Notes: a model not told the origin generated them from the letters alone. DNA of 64,000 bases from Bacillota bacterium (GCA_030705955.1 JAUZPL010000004.1:1-64000), one strand, 5' to 3'; shown: positions 1 through 10,471, counted from the first letter of the stretch. Numbers and translations: made by a program.

Positions 1-1
1 C

Positions 2-61
2 GCAAATCAACAGACCAGTTTAAAAGCTTTATATAAATATTATAACAAATTAACGCGGTGA
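2..61 (+). CDS. 3' end of an upstream gene (possibly bofC)
   Basis: Only the last 19 codons and a TGA stop lie in the window. This frame is the only one of the three open from the left edge to position 59, and the encoded tail (ending YNKLTR) is mixed polar and aromatic, as in real protein. In Bacillus the gene before ruvA is usually bofC, a forespore regulator of pro-sigma-K processing. The tail is too short to confirm that, so the identity rests on synteny only. The intrinsic terminator at 118-139 would end this transcription unit. Confidence 0.35.
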   Translation, partial: ANQQTSLKALYKYYNKLTR

Positions 62-117
62 ATTGTTGAAGGTAATTTATAAAATAAAAGACTGCCGAAG
101 CTTTTTCGACAGCCTGA

Positions 118-139
118 CCAGACAGAGTCTGGTTTTTTT
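118..139 (+). terminator. intrinsic terminator before ruvA
   Basis: The stem CCAGAC/GTCTGG with an AGA loop is followed directly by seven T. It separates the upstream gene from ruvA. Confidence 0.7.
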
Positions 140-211
140 CTATTTCCTTATCTATCTACCCATTGTATGGTAGAATGTAATACAGTACGTCGCTTTGAGG
201 AGAGAATGGTA

Positions 212-823
212 TTGTATGAATTTATTAAGGGAACAGTAGAATTTATTTGCTCAGAATATATTGTTATTGAAAATAACGGAATTGGATTTCAAATCGCAAC
301 ACCTAATCCTTTTGTTTATTCCAATAAAGTAAATAGTCATGTAACCATTTACATATACCAATATGTTCGCGAAGATATCATTGCATTATTTGGATTTGAA
401 ACAAGGGAAGAGAAAAAATTATTTACTAAATTATTAAATGTTTCTGGAATTGGACCAAAAGGGGCATTAGCTATTATTGCCTCAGGTGAAGTCCAGCAAG
501 TGATATATGCTATAGAAAATGAAGATGAAGGGTTTTTGATGAAATTTCCTGGAGTAGGAAAGAAAACGGCAAGACAAATGATTTTGGATTTGAAAGGGAA
601 ATTGAAAAATATTGTACCAGATTATTTTCCAAATTTATTTAATGTGGATGAAATCCCAAATCCAATTCAAGCTAGTGGTGTGGCATTTGAGGAAGCCATA
701 CTGGCACTAAAGGTACTTGGTTATTCCGAAAAAGAAATAAAAAGGGTATCTCCAGAGTTGAAAAAAGAATCGCTATCAACAGACCAATATATTAAAAAAG
801 CCCTTCAAAGGCTTTTAAAATAG
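212..823 (+). CDS. ruvA: Holliday junction branch migration protein RuvA
   Basis: RuvA binds four-way DNA junctions as a tetramer and loads the RuvB motor. The protein has the N-terminal OB-fold ([10 protein letters not shown] start), two helix-hairpin-helix signatures (VSGIGPKGA and FPGVGKKTA) and the C-terminal domain that contacts RuvB (EALKVLGY-like segment). About 203 residues is the normal family length. The TTG at 212 is chosen because GAGGAG at 197-202 lies nine bases upstream and the product then begins as B. subtilis RuvA does. An in-frame ATG at 206 is too close to that site. ruvB follows after about 90 bases. Confidence 0.95.
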   Translation: MYEFIKGTVEFICSEYIVIENNGIGFQIATPNPFVYSNKVNSHVTIYIYQYVREDIIALFGFETREEKKLFTKLLNVSGIGPKGALAIIASGEVQQVIYAIENEDEGFLMKFPGVGKKTARQMILDLKGKLKNIVPDYFPNLFNVDEIPNPIQASGVAFEEAILALKVLGYSEKEIKRVSPELKKESLSTDQYIKKALQRLLK

Positions 824-912
824 ACTACGTTAAAGAGCATTGTTGTTTTTTTCATCAAGTTGCTAGAAGCAAAAAACAACAGACAAGATTAATAAAAATA
901 AGGTGATGATTC

Positions 913-1911
913 ATGGAAGATCGAATTATTTCGGGTGAAGCAGATGCAAGTGAAACGACAATGGAACAAAGTCTTCGTCCTCAAGTTTTAAAGCAATATA
1001 TTGGGCAGGACAAAGTAAAAGCGAACTTAGAGGTTTTTATAGAGGCTGCCAAATTGAGAAATGAAACCTTGGACCATGTTTTATTATATGGCCCCCCAGG
1101 TTTAGGAAAGACAACCCTTGCAGTCATCATTGCAAATGAAATGGGCGTTAATATTCGGACAACGTCTGGTCCAGCAATTGAACGACCAGGAGATTTAGCT
1201 GCTATTTTAACAGCACTTGAACCGGGTGATGTTCTTTTTATTGATGAAATCCATCGGCTTCCAAGATCAATTGAAGAGGTTCTCTATCCGGCAATGGAGG
1301 ATTTTTGCCTTGATATCGTGATTGGAAAAGGTCCAAGTGCCCGTTCTGTTCGTCTTGATTTGCCGCCTTTTACCCTTATTGGTGCAACAACAAGAGCGGG
1401 ATCATTGTCAGCTCCTTTAAGAGATCGATTTGGAGTTTTATTGCGCCTTGAGTATTATAAGGAAGAACAATTGAGAAATATAGTAATAAGAACGGCAGAT
1501 TTGTTTGAAATTGAAATTGAACATCTTGCAGCAACTGAAATTGCTAAAAGATCGAGAGGGACCCCAAGGATTTCCAATCGTTTGTTGAGGCGTGTAAGGG
1601 ATTTTGCTCAAGTAAAGGGAAACGGAATGATTGATCTAGCTCGCACTAACGAAGCATTAGAATTATTGCAGGTAGACCGACTTGGATTAGATCATATTGA
1701 CCACAAGCTTCTAAAAGGAATAATTGAAAAATTCCGAGGAGGTCCAGTTGGTTTGGATACCATTGCAGCAACCATTGGAGAAGAACGGGAAACGATTGAG
1801 GATGTCTATGAGCCCTATTTGCTTCAAATTGGTTTCTTGCAAAGAACTCCTAGGGGAAGAATTGTGACAGAGGCTGTATATCATCATTTTGGAATGGAGG
1901 CCCCAAACTAA
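913..1911 (+). CDS. ruvB: Holliday junction DNA helicase RuvB
   Basis: RuvB is the hexameric AAA+ motor that drives branch migration with RuvA during recombinational repair. Visible motifs are Walker A GPPGLGKT (residues 60-67), Walker B with DEIH at 111-114, sensor 1 GATTRAG near 157-163 and the arginine finger around R170, followed by a C-terminal winged helix. The length of 332 residues is typical. An AGGTGATG ribosome site precedes the ATG. The stop is followed one base later by the start of the next gene, which indicates coupled translation. Confidence 0.97.
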   Translation: MEDRIISGEADASETTMEQSLRPQVLKQYIGQDKVKANLEVFIEAAKLRNETLDHVLLYGPPGLGKTTLAVIIANEMGVNIRTTSGPAIERPGDLAAILTALEPGDVLFIDEIHRLPRSIEEVLYPAMEDFCLDIVIGKGPSARSVRLDLPPFTLIGATTRAGSLSAPLRDRFGVLLRLEYYKEEQLRNIVIRTADLFEIEIEHLAATEIAKRSRGTPRISNRLLRRVRDFAQVKGNGMIDLARTNEALELLQVDRLGLDHIDHKLLKGIIEKFRGGPVGLDTIAATIGEERETIEDVYEPYLLQIGFLQRTPRGRIVTEAVYHHFGMEAPN

Positions 1912-1912
1912 T

Positions 1913-2119
1913 ATGTCTGGAATATCTAAAATCCTAATGATTGTTGGTGCCCTTATTTTCATAATTGGTTTTTTAATGCCGTATTTGCACCTTGGAAGAC
2001 TTCCAGGAGACATTTTTATTAAAAAGGGAAATACAACCTTTTATTTTCCAATTGTAACGTCAATAGTAATAAGTATCATACTATCAATTATTTTTCACTT
2101 TCTTGGTAGATTTAGATAA
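1913..2119 (+). CDS. yrzS: DUF2905 small membrane protein (YrzS-like)
   Basis: This 68-residue protein has two hydrophobic segments (about 4-22 and 44-64) around a conserved loop containing GRLPGDI and FYFPI, the pattern of the DUF2905 family. Its biochemical role is unknown. The ATG at 1913 is preferred over an in-frame upstream ATG inside ruvB because GGAGG sits at 1896-1900. It lies between ruvB and queA, its usual position in Bacillus, and is presumably co-transcribed with them. Confidence 0.85.
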   Translation: MSGISKILMIVGALIFIIGFLMPYLHLGRLPGDIFIKKGNTTFYFPIVTSIVISIILSIIFHFLGRFR

Positions 2120-2136
2120 GTTAGGGAGTAAGTAAA

Positions 2137-3165
2137 ATGAAAGTAGAACTGTTTGATTTTGATTTACCGGAAGAATTAATTGCACAGGTGCCATTGAAAA
2201 ATCGGACGGATAGCCGATTAATGGTTTTGGATAAAAAAACTGGAGAAATTCAGCATACTATATTTAGAAATTGTAAAGATTTCTTTAAAGAAGGGGATTG
2301 CCTTGTTTTAAATGATACAAAGGTACTTCCTGCAAGGCTTTTTGGCGTGAAAACAGACACTGGAGCGAAGATTGAAGTATTGCTTTTAAAACAGTTGGAA
2401 GGCGATGAATGGGAAACCCTTGTAAAACCTGCGAAAAGGGTAAAAGAAGGAACAGAAATTGAGTTTGGGGATGGAATTTTAAAAGCAGTTTGTACAGGAA
2501 GCTCCGATCATGGTGGAAGAACATTTAAATTTCAGTATGACGGAATTTTTTACGAAGTACTCGATCAATTAGGAGAAATGCCGCTTCCACCGTATATAAA
2601 AGAACAGCTTGACGACCGTGACCGATATCAAACTGTATATGCAAAAGATCCTGGTTCGGCGGCTGCCCCAACAGCAGGACTTCACTTTACAGAATCTCTT
2701 CTTCAAGAAATAAGGGATATGGGTGTACATATTGCCTTTATCACATTACATGTTGGGTTAGGAACCTTTCGCCCCGTAAGTGTAGAGGATGTTGCAGAGC
2801 ATGACATGCATTCAGAATTTTATATTATGACAGCTGATACTGCTAATCTTTTGAATGAGGTTAGAAGGAATGGTGGAAGAATTATCTCTGTTGGGACAAC
2901 TTCAACTAGAACACTTGAGACAATAGCGTCGTTAAATGATGGAGTGTTTTCAGAAAAAACAGGCTGGACGAATATATTTATTTATCCAGGATATGAGTTC
3001 AGAGCCATTGATGGAATGATTACGAATTTCCACTTACCGAAATCAACCTTGATTATGCTTGTAAGTGCCTTAGCTGGAAGAAATAATATTTTACATGCTT
3101 ATAACACAGCAGTAAAGGAAAGATATCGTTTCTTTAGCTTTGGTGATGCCATGCTAATTATTTAG
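2137..3165 (+). CDS. queA: S-adenosylmethionine:tRNA ribosyltransferase-isomerase QueA
   Basis: QueA transfers and rearranges the ribosyl part of S-adenosylmethionine onto preQ1 at position 34 of tRNA, giving epoxyqueuosine. The N-terminus ([12 protein letters not shown]), the [11 protein letters not shown] segment, the APTAGLHFT segment and the [11 protein letters not shown] segment are family hallmarks, and 342 residues is the usual length. It stands immediately before tgt, which performs the preceding pathway step, so the pair forms the standard queuosine operon. Confidence 0.97.
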   Translation: MKVELFDFDLPEELIAQVPLKNRTDSRLMVLDKKTGEIQHTIFRNCKDFFKEGDCLVLNDTKVLPARLFGVKTDTGAKIEVLLLKQLEGDEWETLVKPAKRVKEGTEIEFGDGILKAVCTGSSDHGGRTFKFQYDGIFYEVLDQLGEMPLPPYIKEQLDDRDRYQTVYAKDPGSAAAPTAGLHFTESLLQEIRDMGVHIAFITLHVGLGTFRPVSVEDVAEHDMHSEFYIMTADTANLLNEVRRNGGRIISVGTTSTRTLETIASLNDGVFSEKTGWTNIFIYPGYEFRAIDGMITNFHLPKSTLIMLVSALAGRNNILHAYNTAVKERYRFFSFGDAMLII

Positions 3166-3191
3166 GAAGAAATGAATTGGAAGGAGAATAG

Positions 3192-4334
<1,143 letters not shown>

Positions 4335-4363
4335 TAGATGCAAGTTGAAAGGAGGGAAAGAGA

Positions 4364-4657
4364 ATGGCCCAATTTGGAACAATTTTACCACTTGTTTTAA
4401 TGTTTGTTCTGTTTTATTTCTTATTAATTCGTCCACAACAAAAACGTCAAAAGGCAGTTCAAACGATGCAAGTTGGTTTGAAAAAGGGAGATAAAATCAT
4501 TACAATTGGTGGACTTCATGGTTTTATTGATTCAATAGACGAAACTAAGGCTGTTATTAAATGTGGAGACGGTAGTCGTCTTACTTATGAACGTTCTGCT
4601 ATTCGTGAGGTTGTTGAATCTGCACCAGAAGATAAGCTAGCTAAGAAAGAATCATAA
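4364..4657 (+). CDS. yajC: preprotein translocase subunit YajC
   Basis: YajC is a small single-span membrane protein associated with SecDF in protein export. A hydrophobic segment covers about residues 5-23 and is followed by a basic RPQQKRQK stretch and a cytoplasmic domain with KKGDKIITIGG, the family signature. A strong GGAGG precedes the ATG. It ends the queA-tgt unit; secDF itself lies 3.5 kb downstream. Confidence 0.95.
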   Translation: MAQFGTILPLVLMFVLFYFLLIRPQQKRQKAVQTMQVGLKKGDKIITIGGLHGFIDSIDETKAVIKCGDGSRLTYERSAIREVVESAPEDKLAKKES

Positions 4658-4672
4658 AATGATTCTTATGAA

Positions 4673-4705
4673 AAGGAAGCCAAAAGTTGGCTTCCTTTTT
4701 TTTTT
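4673..4705 (+). terminator. intrinsic terminator after yajC
   Basis: An 11-bp perfect stem (AAGGAAGCCAA/TTGGCTTCCTT) with a 3-base loop runs into a tract of ten T. Confidence 0.9.
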
Positions 4706-4725
4706 CGCTATCATGCTTTACATGG

Positions 4726-5124
4726 TCATAATACAGTCCTCGAAGAGTTGGTTGACATATTCACTCCAAGAATTCCACCCATCATAGCAATAAGTATATA
4801 ACAAATATGGTAGATAAATTGTTCGCCCGTAAATAGACGGTCATACCCTAAGTATTGGAACATAAAGATAATGAAAGAATAGATTAATCCTGTTAATCCC
4901 CCTATCAACCATCCTTTTTGTTTCCTTTTTCCTCCGGATAAGAAACCGCCTCCGAACAGCCCAATAAATGAAAAAGCCGTTATGATGTATTGAAGTGATA
5001 CTTCCCTAACAGAAGTAAATCTAAGAATTAAGGAAAAAATCAGGCTGCAAAGCGCGGCAAATATAAAGATAAAAATGAGCCCATATACTATGGCTGTTCC
5101 AAAGCTTTTTGATTCGATTTTCAT
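4726..5124 (-). CDS. yrzE: TIGR04086-family membrane protein (YrzE-like)
   Basis: This 132-residue protein has four predicted membrane segments (about 10-32, 44-62, 70-90 and 104-122) with glycine-rich turns (GLFGGGFLSGGKRKQKGW). It matches the small membrane protein that follows yajC in Bacillus. No function is established to my knowledge. A GGGGGAG ribosome site lies just before the ATG on the minus strand. It is the only minus-strand gene between yajC and yrbG. Confidence 0.8.
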   Translation of the reverse strand: MKIESKSFGTAIVYGLIFIFIFAALCSLIFSLILRFTSVREVSLQYIITAFSFIGLFGGGFLSGGKRKQKGWLIGGLTGLIYSFIIFMFQYLGYDRLFTGEQFIYHICYILIAMMGGILGVNMSTNSSRTVL

Positions 5125-5326
5125 TCTCCCCCTTCATAAGCCTAACGGCTGTTATATTTCTGTCTAATCAAATGAAAAACTTCAGATAGACAGTTTTCTT
5201 CCTAGTACAAGCATATTCATCTACTAAAAAATTAGAATTGAATTTTTCAACTAATAATTGGCATGAAATACCTTTCATTTTTTCTTTATTCTTGATGAAA
5301 AATAAAAAAGGGAAGGAGGTCCATTT

Positions 5327-5989
5327 GTGGAAGAACATTTGATCATTGTTTTCCGAACCATTTTTCTATATATTTTAATTTTGATTATTTTTCGTTTGAT
5401 GGGAAAAAGAGAAATTGGAGAATTAAGCATCTTAGATTTAGTTGTGTTTATCATGATAGCTGAAATGGCAGTTGTGGCCATTGAAGACACAAAGGATCCA
5501 CTCTTACATACCATTTTGCCTATGTTACTATTAATGGTGATTCAAATAACCTTGGCCATTATCTCCTTAAAAAGCAAGCGATTTCGTGATTTTGTTGATG
5601 GGCAACCAACCATTATCATTAATCGCGGGAAAATTGATGAACAAGCCATGCGAAAACAACGATATAATTTTGATGATTTGATGTCCCAGTTGCGGGAGAA
5701 GGATATTCGTAGTATTGCTGATGTTGAATTTGCTATTTTGGAATCCTCGGGGAAATTATCTGTGATTGAAAAAGAAAAGGATGAAAATAAAAATAGTAAA
5801 GAAGGAGATATTACGGTACCATTAATTATCGATGGCGTAATTAATGACGATAATCTCCAAAGAATAAATAAAACAAATCTCTGGCTCAGGCAGGAATTAA
5901 AGAAGTTAGGAAATAACGATATAAAGAAAATTTCCTTTTGCAGCTTTGAAAACGGTAAGTTTTTTATTGATAAAATGGATGAAAAATAA
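5327..5989 (+). CDS. yrbG: DUF421 membrane protein (YrbG-like)
   Basis: Three N-terminal membrane helices (about 7-27, 33-52 and 60-78) are followed by the DUF421 cytoplasmic domain, which carries [15 protein letters not shown] and the later [18 protein letters not shown] motif. Relatives include YetF/YrbG and spore-membrane proteins; the function is unknown. The start is GTG with AAGGAGG seven bases upstream. The 220-residue length fits the family. Confidence 0.88.
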   Translation: MEEHLIIVFRTIFLYILILIIFRLMGKREIGELSILDLVVFIMIAEMAVVAIEDTKDPLLHTILPMLLLMVIQITLAIISLKSKRFRDFVDGQPTIIINRGKIDEQAMRKQRYNFDDLMSQLREKDIRSIADVEFAILESSGKLSVIEKEKDENKNSKEGDITVPLIIDGVINDDNLQRINKTNLWLRQELKKLGNNDIKKISFCSFENGKFFIDKMDEK

Positions 5990-6027
5990 GAGGGATGATT
6001 TTTTGAGCTAATCATCCCTCTTTTTTT
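5990..6027. terminator. bidirectional terminator between yrbG and spoVB
   Basis: The stem GAGGGATGATT/AATCATCCCTC is flanked by A-rich sequence on the left and seven T on the right, so it can end transcription from either of the two converging genes. Confidence 0.85.
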
Positions 6028-7588
6028 ATTTGACAATGAACCTAGATAAAAGTCCTCCAAACAACGGTATCCGTTTTACTTCCTCTTTTTTCAAAATACC
6101 TAAGAAAAGGAGAAGTATTAAATAAAAAATGGTCATGGCGGAAATGGTTAGTAAAGTCCGAACGAGGATGGATTCATCAATCAACATGTTTTTATATATC
6201 CAGAATCCAAACCAACCAGATACCCCCATGACTAGAAATGCTTTTAAATAGTCACGGACATAAAATGAAAATGAAATCTTTTTTAATACAGTGGCTAAAT
6301 GTAACAAGGTAACAAGAACAAATCCTACAATAATTCCTAAAGCCACCCCGTTAATTCCAAAACTTGGCTGTGAAGCTAGTAAAAAAATGACAGCTGTTTT
6401 TACAATAGCCCCAATTAAACTATTGATCATGGCAGCTCTAGCAAGGTTTAGTGCTTGCAAGACTGCCTGCAATGGGCCCTGATAATATGAAAAGATAAAA
6501 AAGGGTGCCATTAAACGGATAAAACTAGATCCATTACTTGACCCGTACATAATCTGCATCAGTGGATCAGCCAAAATATATAAAATAATCACTGCAAGCC
6601 CTCCAGATAAAAGGCAAAATCTTAGTGCTTGCTGCAGCCTAAATTCAATTAATTTATGGTTATTTTGTGAATTTGCTTCACTTATGGCAGGAACAAGTGA
6701 AGTGGATAATGAAAAAGTAATAAAAGATGGAAGCATTAATAATGGCATTGCATATCCAGTTAGGGTACCATACTGCCTAGTGGCCAAGGCAACTGTAATC
6801 CCAGCAAGCACTAAACTATGGGAAACTACAATGGGCTCAAAAAACCACGCAACTGAGCCAATCAAGCGGCTTCCTGTAGTAGGTAATGCGATATCCATTA
6901 ATTCTTTAAATGTCCTCTTACCTGAATAAATGTATTGGAAGAAGTCTTTTCTCAGCTTGAAACTTTTTTTGATCTTAAAGGTGGTTAAGAGGTACAACAA
7001 GGATGCAAGCTCACCAAAAACGGAAGAAATCATAGCTGCTGCTGCTGCGTATTCAACACCATATGGAAGAAATGCTCTCGTCAAGAAAGCTATTAGTGTG
7101 ATTCTGACAACTTGTTCTAAGATTTGGGAATTGGCTGAAGGGCGCATATTTTGTCTTCCCTGAAAATATCCCCTTAGTACAGAGGAAATAGCAATAATTG
7201 GAACAACTGGTGCGATTGCGACTAATGGATAATAGGTTCTTGGATCAGTAAAAAGTGCTTTTGATAGAAATGGTGCTAATAGAATGAGTGCTGGTGTGAA
7301 AATGAGGGATAGACTTAACGTTGTGGTAAGAGATACAATAAGGATTTTTTTAATTTCTTTATAGTCCCCTCTAGCTTCGGCCTCTGCTACATTTTTTGAA
7401 ATAGCGATAGGAAGTCCTAACTGTGTAATGGTAACAACAAGGATAAATGTTGGAAAAACCATCATATATAAACCAACGCCCTCTTCGCCAATACTGCGGG
7501 CGATTACGATTCGATTAATGAATCCTAAAACCCTTGTAATGAATCCTGCAATTAACAGGATAAAGGTTCCTCTTAAAAACTTTGACAT
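6026..7588 (-). CDS. spoVB: stage V sporulation protein B (lipid flippase family)
   Basis: SpoVB belongs to the MurJ/Wzx-like polysaccharide transporter superfamily and is needed for spore cortex synthesis, probably by moving a lipid-linked precursor across the outer forespore membrane. About fourteen hydrophobic segments are present, with signatures RVLGFINRIVIARSIGEEGVG and ISSVLRGYFQGRQN early on. The ATG at 7588 is preferred because AAGGTGG lies about eight bases upstream; an in-frame GTG four codons earlier has no spacing for a ribosome site. The product is about 520 residues. Confidence 0.93.
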   Translation of the reverse strand: MSKFLRGTFILLIAGFITRVLGFINRIVIARSIGEEGVGLYMMVFPTFILVVTITQLGLPIAISKNVAEAEARGDYKEIKKILIVSLTTTLSLSLIFTPALILLAPFLSKALFTDPRTYYPLVAIAPVVPIIAISSVLRGYFQGRQNMRPSANSQILEQVVRITLIAFLTRAFLPYGVEYAAAAAMISSVFGELASLLYLLTTFKIKKSFKLRKDFFQYIYSGKRTFKELMDIALPTTGSRLIGSVAWFFEPIVVSHSLVLAGITVALATRQYGTLTGYAMPLLMLPSFITFSLSTSLVPAISEANSQNNHKLIEFRLQQALRFCLLSGGLAVIILYILADPLMQIMYGSSNGSSFIRLMAPFFIFSYYQGPLQAVLQALNLARAAMINSLIGAIVKTAVIFLLASQPSFGINGVALGIIVGFVLVTLLHLATVLKKISFSFYVRDYLKAFLVMGVSGWFGFWIYKNMLIDESILVRTLLTISAMTIFYLILLLFLGILKKEEVKRIPLFGGLLSRFIVK

Positions 7589-7721
7589 TACACTTCCCAC
7601 CTTCTCAAAATAGGTGATTTCATATACAATTAACTATATGCAAAAGGGTGGACAAAGCATGACAAGGAGGATTAATTTTCACTTTAATAGAAAGGCATTC
7701 TCTTATTAGGGGGACATAATT

Positions 7722-8018
7722 TTGAATGAATCGCATATTTACAATCAATTCCGATACCAAGTAAGTCCAGCACTAGAAAGCAAGCTTGAAGAGTTTCAAA
7801 TGCTTGGATATGAAACGATTTCAGTTAATGAATTGTGGGAATACCTGATTAAGAAAAAGTGGAAGAAAGTAAAGGAAGATATAAGAATATATGAAATTAT
7901 CCAAGATATTCTTTCAGTTAAGGTAAGTGATTATATGAGTTATGCAACAATTGAAGCATTTAAAGACACAAAATTTTCATTAAATAAGGAAAATAATTGG
8001 AAAGAAATACTTTCCTAA
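7722..8018 (+). CDS. comN: post-transcriptional regulator ComN
   Basis: This 98-residue acidic and basic protein without membrane segments matches the ComN (YrzD) family, which in B. subtilis promotes accumulation of comE operon mRNA and is located between spoVB and secDF, as here. The central ISVNELWEYLIKKKWKK and YEIIQDILSVKVSDYM segments are the conserved part. It starts at TTG after a GGGGG ribosome site. The comE genes lie in the same window (comER, comEA at the right end). Confidence 0.85.
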   Translation: MNESHIYNQFRYQVSPALESKLEEFQMLGYETISVNELWEYLIKKKWKKVKEDIRIYEIIQDILSVKVSDYMSYATIEAFKDTKFSLNKENNWKEILS

Positions 8019-8031
8019 TATATTTTGGAAA

Positions 8032-8060
8032 TTGACAGCTAATCCAACTTATTTCATAAT
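8032..8060 (+). promoter_or_regulatory. sigma-A type promoter for secDF
   Basis: TTGACA at 8032-8037 and CATAAT at 8055-8060 are 17 bases apart, 72 bases before the secD start. Confidence 0.7.
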
Positions 8061-8132
8061 GAAAATAATGGTCTTTTAGTATTTTTTAATTGAAAGTGGG
8101 CTAAGGATTAGTCTAAGGAGGAAAAATACATA

Positions 8133-9524
8133 ATGGTAAAACGCAGTAGAATCATTGCGTTCCTGCTTATTATTGTACTAGTGGGAAGTGTAATGGGTGG
8201 TACCACCAATAATATTTTAAAACATCTTAAGCTTGGTCTAGACCTTCAAGGTGGATTTGAGGTTTTGTATGAAGTTCAGCCAGCTAAGAAAGGGCAAATT
8301 ATTGACAAAAATACGTTGGTAAATGCTGCTGATGCACTTGAACGACGTGTTAACGTACTTGGCGTAAGTGAACCAAGCATTCAAGTTGAAGGGAATAATA
8401 GAATTCGTGTTCAACTTGCAGGTGTAACGGATCAAAACCAAGCACGGAAGATTTTGTCGACACAAGCTAATTTAACTTTTCGTGATGCAAATGACCGTCT
8501 GATGATGGATGGCTCTGATTTAGCACCAAACGGTGCAAAACAAACCTTTGATGAAAATGGAAAACCTAGTGTTTCTTTAAAATTAAAGAGTGCAACTAAG
8601 TTTCGCAATGTTACACAACAAATTGTAAATATGGCTCCAAACAATGTTCTTGTCATTTGGCTTGATTTTGTGAAGGGCAAAGACTCATTTAAAACAGAAG
8701 TAACAAAAGCAAAACCTAAATATTTATCTGCTCCCTCAGTAAAGCAAGTGTTTAACCAAGATACTGTATCGATTGTTGGAAACTTTACAGTGAAGGAAGC
8801 ACAAGATTTGTCTTCACTATTAAATGCTGGGGCACTTCCTGTTAAACTTAAGGAAATTTCTTCGAACTCTGTAGGAGCAAAGCTAGGGCAATTGGCTTTG
8901 CATGATACAATTTTTGCTGGGCTTATCGGTGTTGTTATAATTTATCTGTTTATGCTTATTTACTATCGTTTTCCTGGATTAATCGCTGTTGTATCATTAA
9001 GTATCTATGTATTCTTAGTCTTAGTGATTTTTGACTGGATGAATGGGGTCTTAACCCTACCGGGAATTGCGGCACTAATACTCGGGGTCGGTATGGCGGT
9101 CGACGCCAATATCATAACGTATGAAAGAATAAAAGAAGAATTAAAGGTTGGTAAATCTGTTAAATCTGCTTTTCAAGCAGGTGAAAAGAATGCATTTACC
9201 GCTATCTTAGACTCTAACTTGAATACGATTTTAGCAGGTTCTGTATTGTTCTTCTATGGGACAAGTGAAGTAAAAGGATTTGCTACTATGTTAATCCTAA
9301 GCGTAGTCTTGAGTTTCTTAACTGCAGTTTACGGCTCTCGTTTCTTACTTGGATTATGGGTGCATAGTAAATTTCTTAATAAACGACCAGGCTGGTTTGG
9401 AATCAAAAATCAGAAATTCATGACATTAATCAAAATTTTGATACATTGGATCTTCCAACGAGATTTGATAAGCTTGATTTTGTCAAAAATAGAAATAAAT
9501 TTTTTATTCTCTCAGGCGCTATAA
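8133..9524 (+). CDS. secD: protein translocase SecD part of a split SecDF
   Basis: SecD helps complete protein translocation using the proton gradient. The first membrane helix (about 7-25), the LGLDLQGG motif (34-41), the large extracytoplasmic domain and the GMAVDANIITYERIKEE segment are intact. In Bacillus SecD and SecF are normally one polypeptide of about 740 residues. Here the reading frame leaves the expected protein just after GWFGIKNQK, at about position 9416, and runs through 35 unrelated residues to a TAA at 9522. The true product may therefore be truncated, frameshifted or misread in the sequence. Confidence 0.85.
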   Translation: MVKRSRIIAFLLIIVLVGSVMGGTTNNILKHLKLGLDLQGGFEVLYEVQPAKKGQIIDKNTLVNAADALERRVNVLGVSEPSIQVEGNNRIRVQLAGVTDQNQARKILSTQANLTFRDANDRLMMDGSDLAPNGAKQTFDENGKPSVSLKLKSATKFRNVTQQIVNMAPNNVLVIWLDFVKGKDSFKTEVTKAKPKYLSAPSVKQVFNQDTVSIVGNFTVKEAQDLSSLLNAGALPVKLKEISSNSVGAKLGQLALHDTIFAGLIGVVIIYLFMLIYYRFPGLIAVVSLSIYVFLVLVIFDWMNGVLTLPGIAALILGVGMAVDANIITYERIKEELKVGKSVKSAFQAGEKNAFTAILDSNLNTILAGSVLFFYGTSEVKGFATMLILSVVLSFLTAVYGSRFLLGLWVHSKFLNKRPGWFGIKNQKFMTLIKILIHWIFQRDLISLILSKIEINFLFSQAL

Positions 9525-9526
9525 TG
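9405..9526 (+). other. frameshift zone joining secD and secF
   Basis: Family-like linker residues (DTLDLPTRFDKLDFV) are encoded from about 9420 in the frame of secF, one base out of phase with secD. Adding one base in the short A/T run at 9414-9418 would rejoin both halves. Inside the overlap the secD frame reads T TTT TTA at 9500-9506, a canonical -1 slippery heptamer, and the secD stop overlaps an in-frame secF ATG (TAATG, 9522-9526). Confidence 0.75.
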
Positions 9527-10396
9527 GTTCTTGGACTAGTGGTACTTCTCGTATTCCATTTAAATTTATCCATAGATTTTTCAAGTGGTACAAGGGTAGA
9601 GATTGGCTCTAAGACCCCGCTTACAACAACACAACTAAAAGATGCTTTTACTAAAATTGGATTACACACTGATGACATCGTTATTTCTGGTAAGGAAAAA
9701 AACGATGGAGTAGCACGATTAGTTGGGGTATTATCTAGAGATCAAATTGCCAATTTAAAAGATAAATTTAAAACAGAGTTTGGTGAGGAACCAAACGTAA
9801 GTACAGTTTCACCTATAATTGGAAAAGAACTTACGAAAAATGCTATTATTGCTGTGTTAATTGCTTCTATTGGGATTATTATTTATGTAACCCTTCGATT
9901 TGAAATGTATATGGCACTTGCAGCGATTATAGCTATGCTCCATGATGCTTTCTTTATGATTTCCTTCTTTAGTATTACACGGTTGGAAGTGGACTTGACA
10001 TTTATTGCAGCTGTTTTAACGATTATTGGTTACTCCATCCATGATACAATCGTTACTTTTGACCGGATGCGGGAAAATATGCATAAGAAAAAACGGCTCA
10101 GAACATTCCAAGATATTGCTGATGTTGTAAACGTAAGTATTCGTCAAACATTAACAAGATCGCTTAATACGGTTGGAACCGTATTGATTACAGTTTTAGC
10201 ATTGTTGATTTTTGGAAGTGTTTCGATTCGCAATTTCTCTATTGCGTTATTAGTTGGTTTATTAATTGGTGTGTATTCTTCTGTTTTCGTTGCTGCATCC
10301 CTTTGGGTTGTAATGAAAGCAAGAGAACTTAAGAAAAAGGGCGTAATTAAAACAGAAAAAGTAAAGAAAAAGCATTCAGATCAACCACAAGTATAA
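9446..10396 (+). CDS. secF: protein translocase SecF part of a split SecDF
   Basis: SecF sequence is complete from its first membrane helix: IDFSSGTRVEI (the conserved SecF motif), later LTFIAAVLTIIGYSIHDTIVTFDRMREN, and the final helices. It is in the -1 frame relative to secD and overlaps it by 79 bases. The TTG at 9446 is only the first possible start codon and has no ribosome site; ATG at 9524 overlaps the secD stop but would begin inside the first helix. Without frameshifting, independent production of a full SecF seems unlikely. Confidence 0.75.
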   Translation: MDLPTRFDKLDFVKNRNKFFILSGAIMVLGLVVLLVFHLNLSIDFSSGTRVEIGSKTPLTTTQLKDAFTKIGLHTDDIVISGKEKNDGVARLVGVLSRDQIANLKDKFKTEFGEEPNVSTVSPIIGKELTKNAIIAVLIASIGIIIYVTLRFEMYMALAAIIAMLHDAFFMISFFSITRLEVDLTFIAAVLTIIGYSIHDTIVTFDRMRENMHKKKRLRTFQDIADVVNVSIRQTLTRSLNTVGTVLITVLALLIFGSVSIRNFSIALLVGLLIGVYSSVFVAASLWVVMKARELKKKGVIKTEKVKKKHSDQPQV

Positions 10397-10419
10397 CCGC
10401 AGGGCTTCCTGCGGTTTTT
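10396..10419 (+). terminator. intrinsic terminator after secF
   Basis: ACCGCAGG/CCTGCGGT stem with GCTT loop begins at the stop codon and is followed by five T. Confidence 0.85.
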
Positions 10420-10471
10420 CTTTTCTTTGAAGAGAAGGTCCTGTATAATTAGTACGCTCGGGGGTGAATAC

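Noticed and set aside
842-880. Inverted repeat GTTGTTTTTT...AAAAAACAAC between ruvA and ruvB
   Set aside because: Very AT-rich stem with a 19-base loop and no T-run after it; it cannot be told apart from composition effects.
5161-5194. Imperfect hairpin CTGTCT...AGACAG upstream of yrbG
   Set aside because: Only six firm base pairs with a large loop in a divergent promoter region; no supporting T-run or coding context.
10427-10471. Extended N-terminus of RecJ
   Set aside because: The extra 15 codons would start upstream of a promoter-like TATAAT, while the ATG at 10472 has a clear ribosome site and matches relatives.
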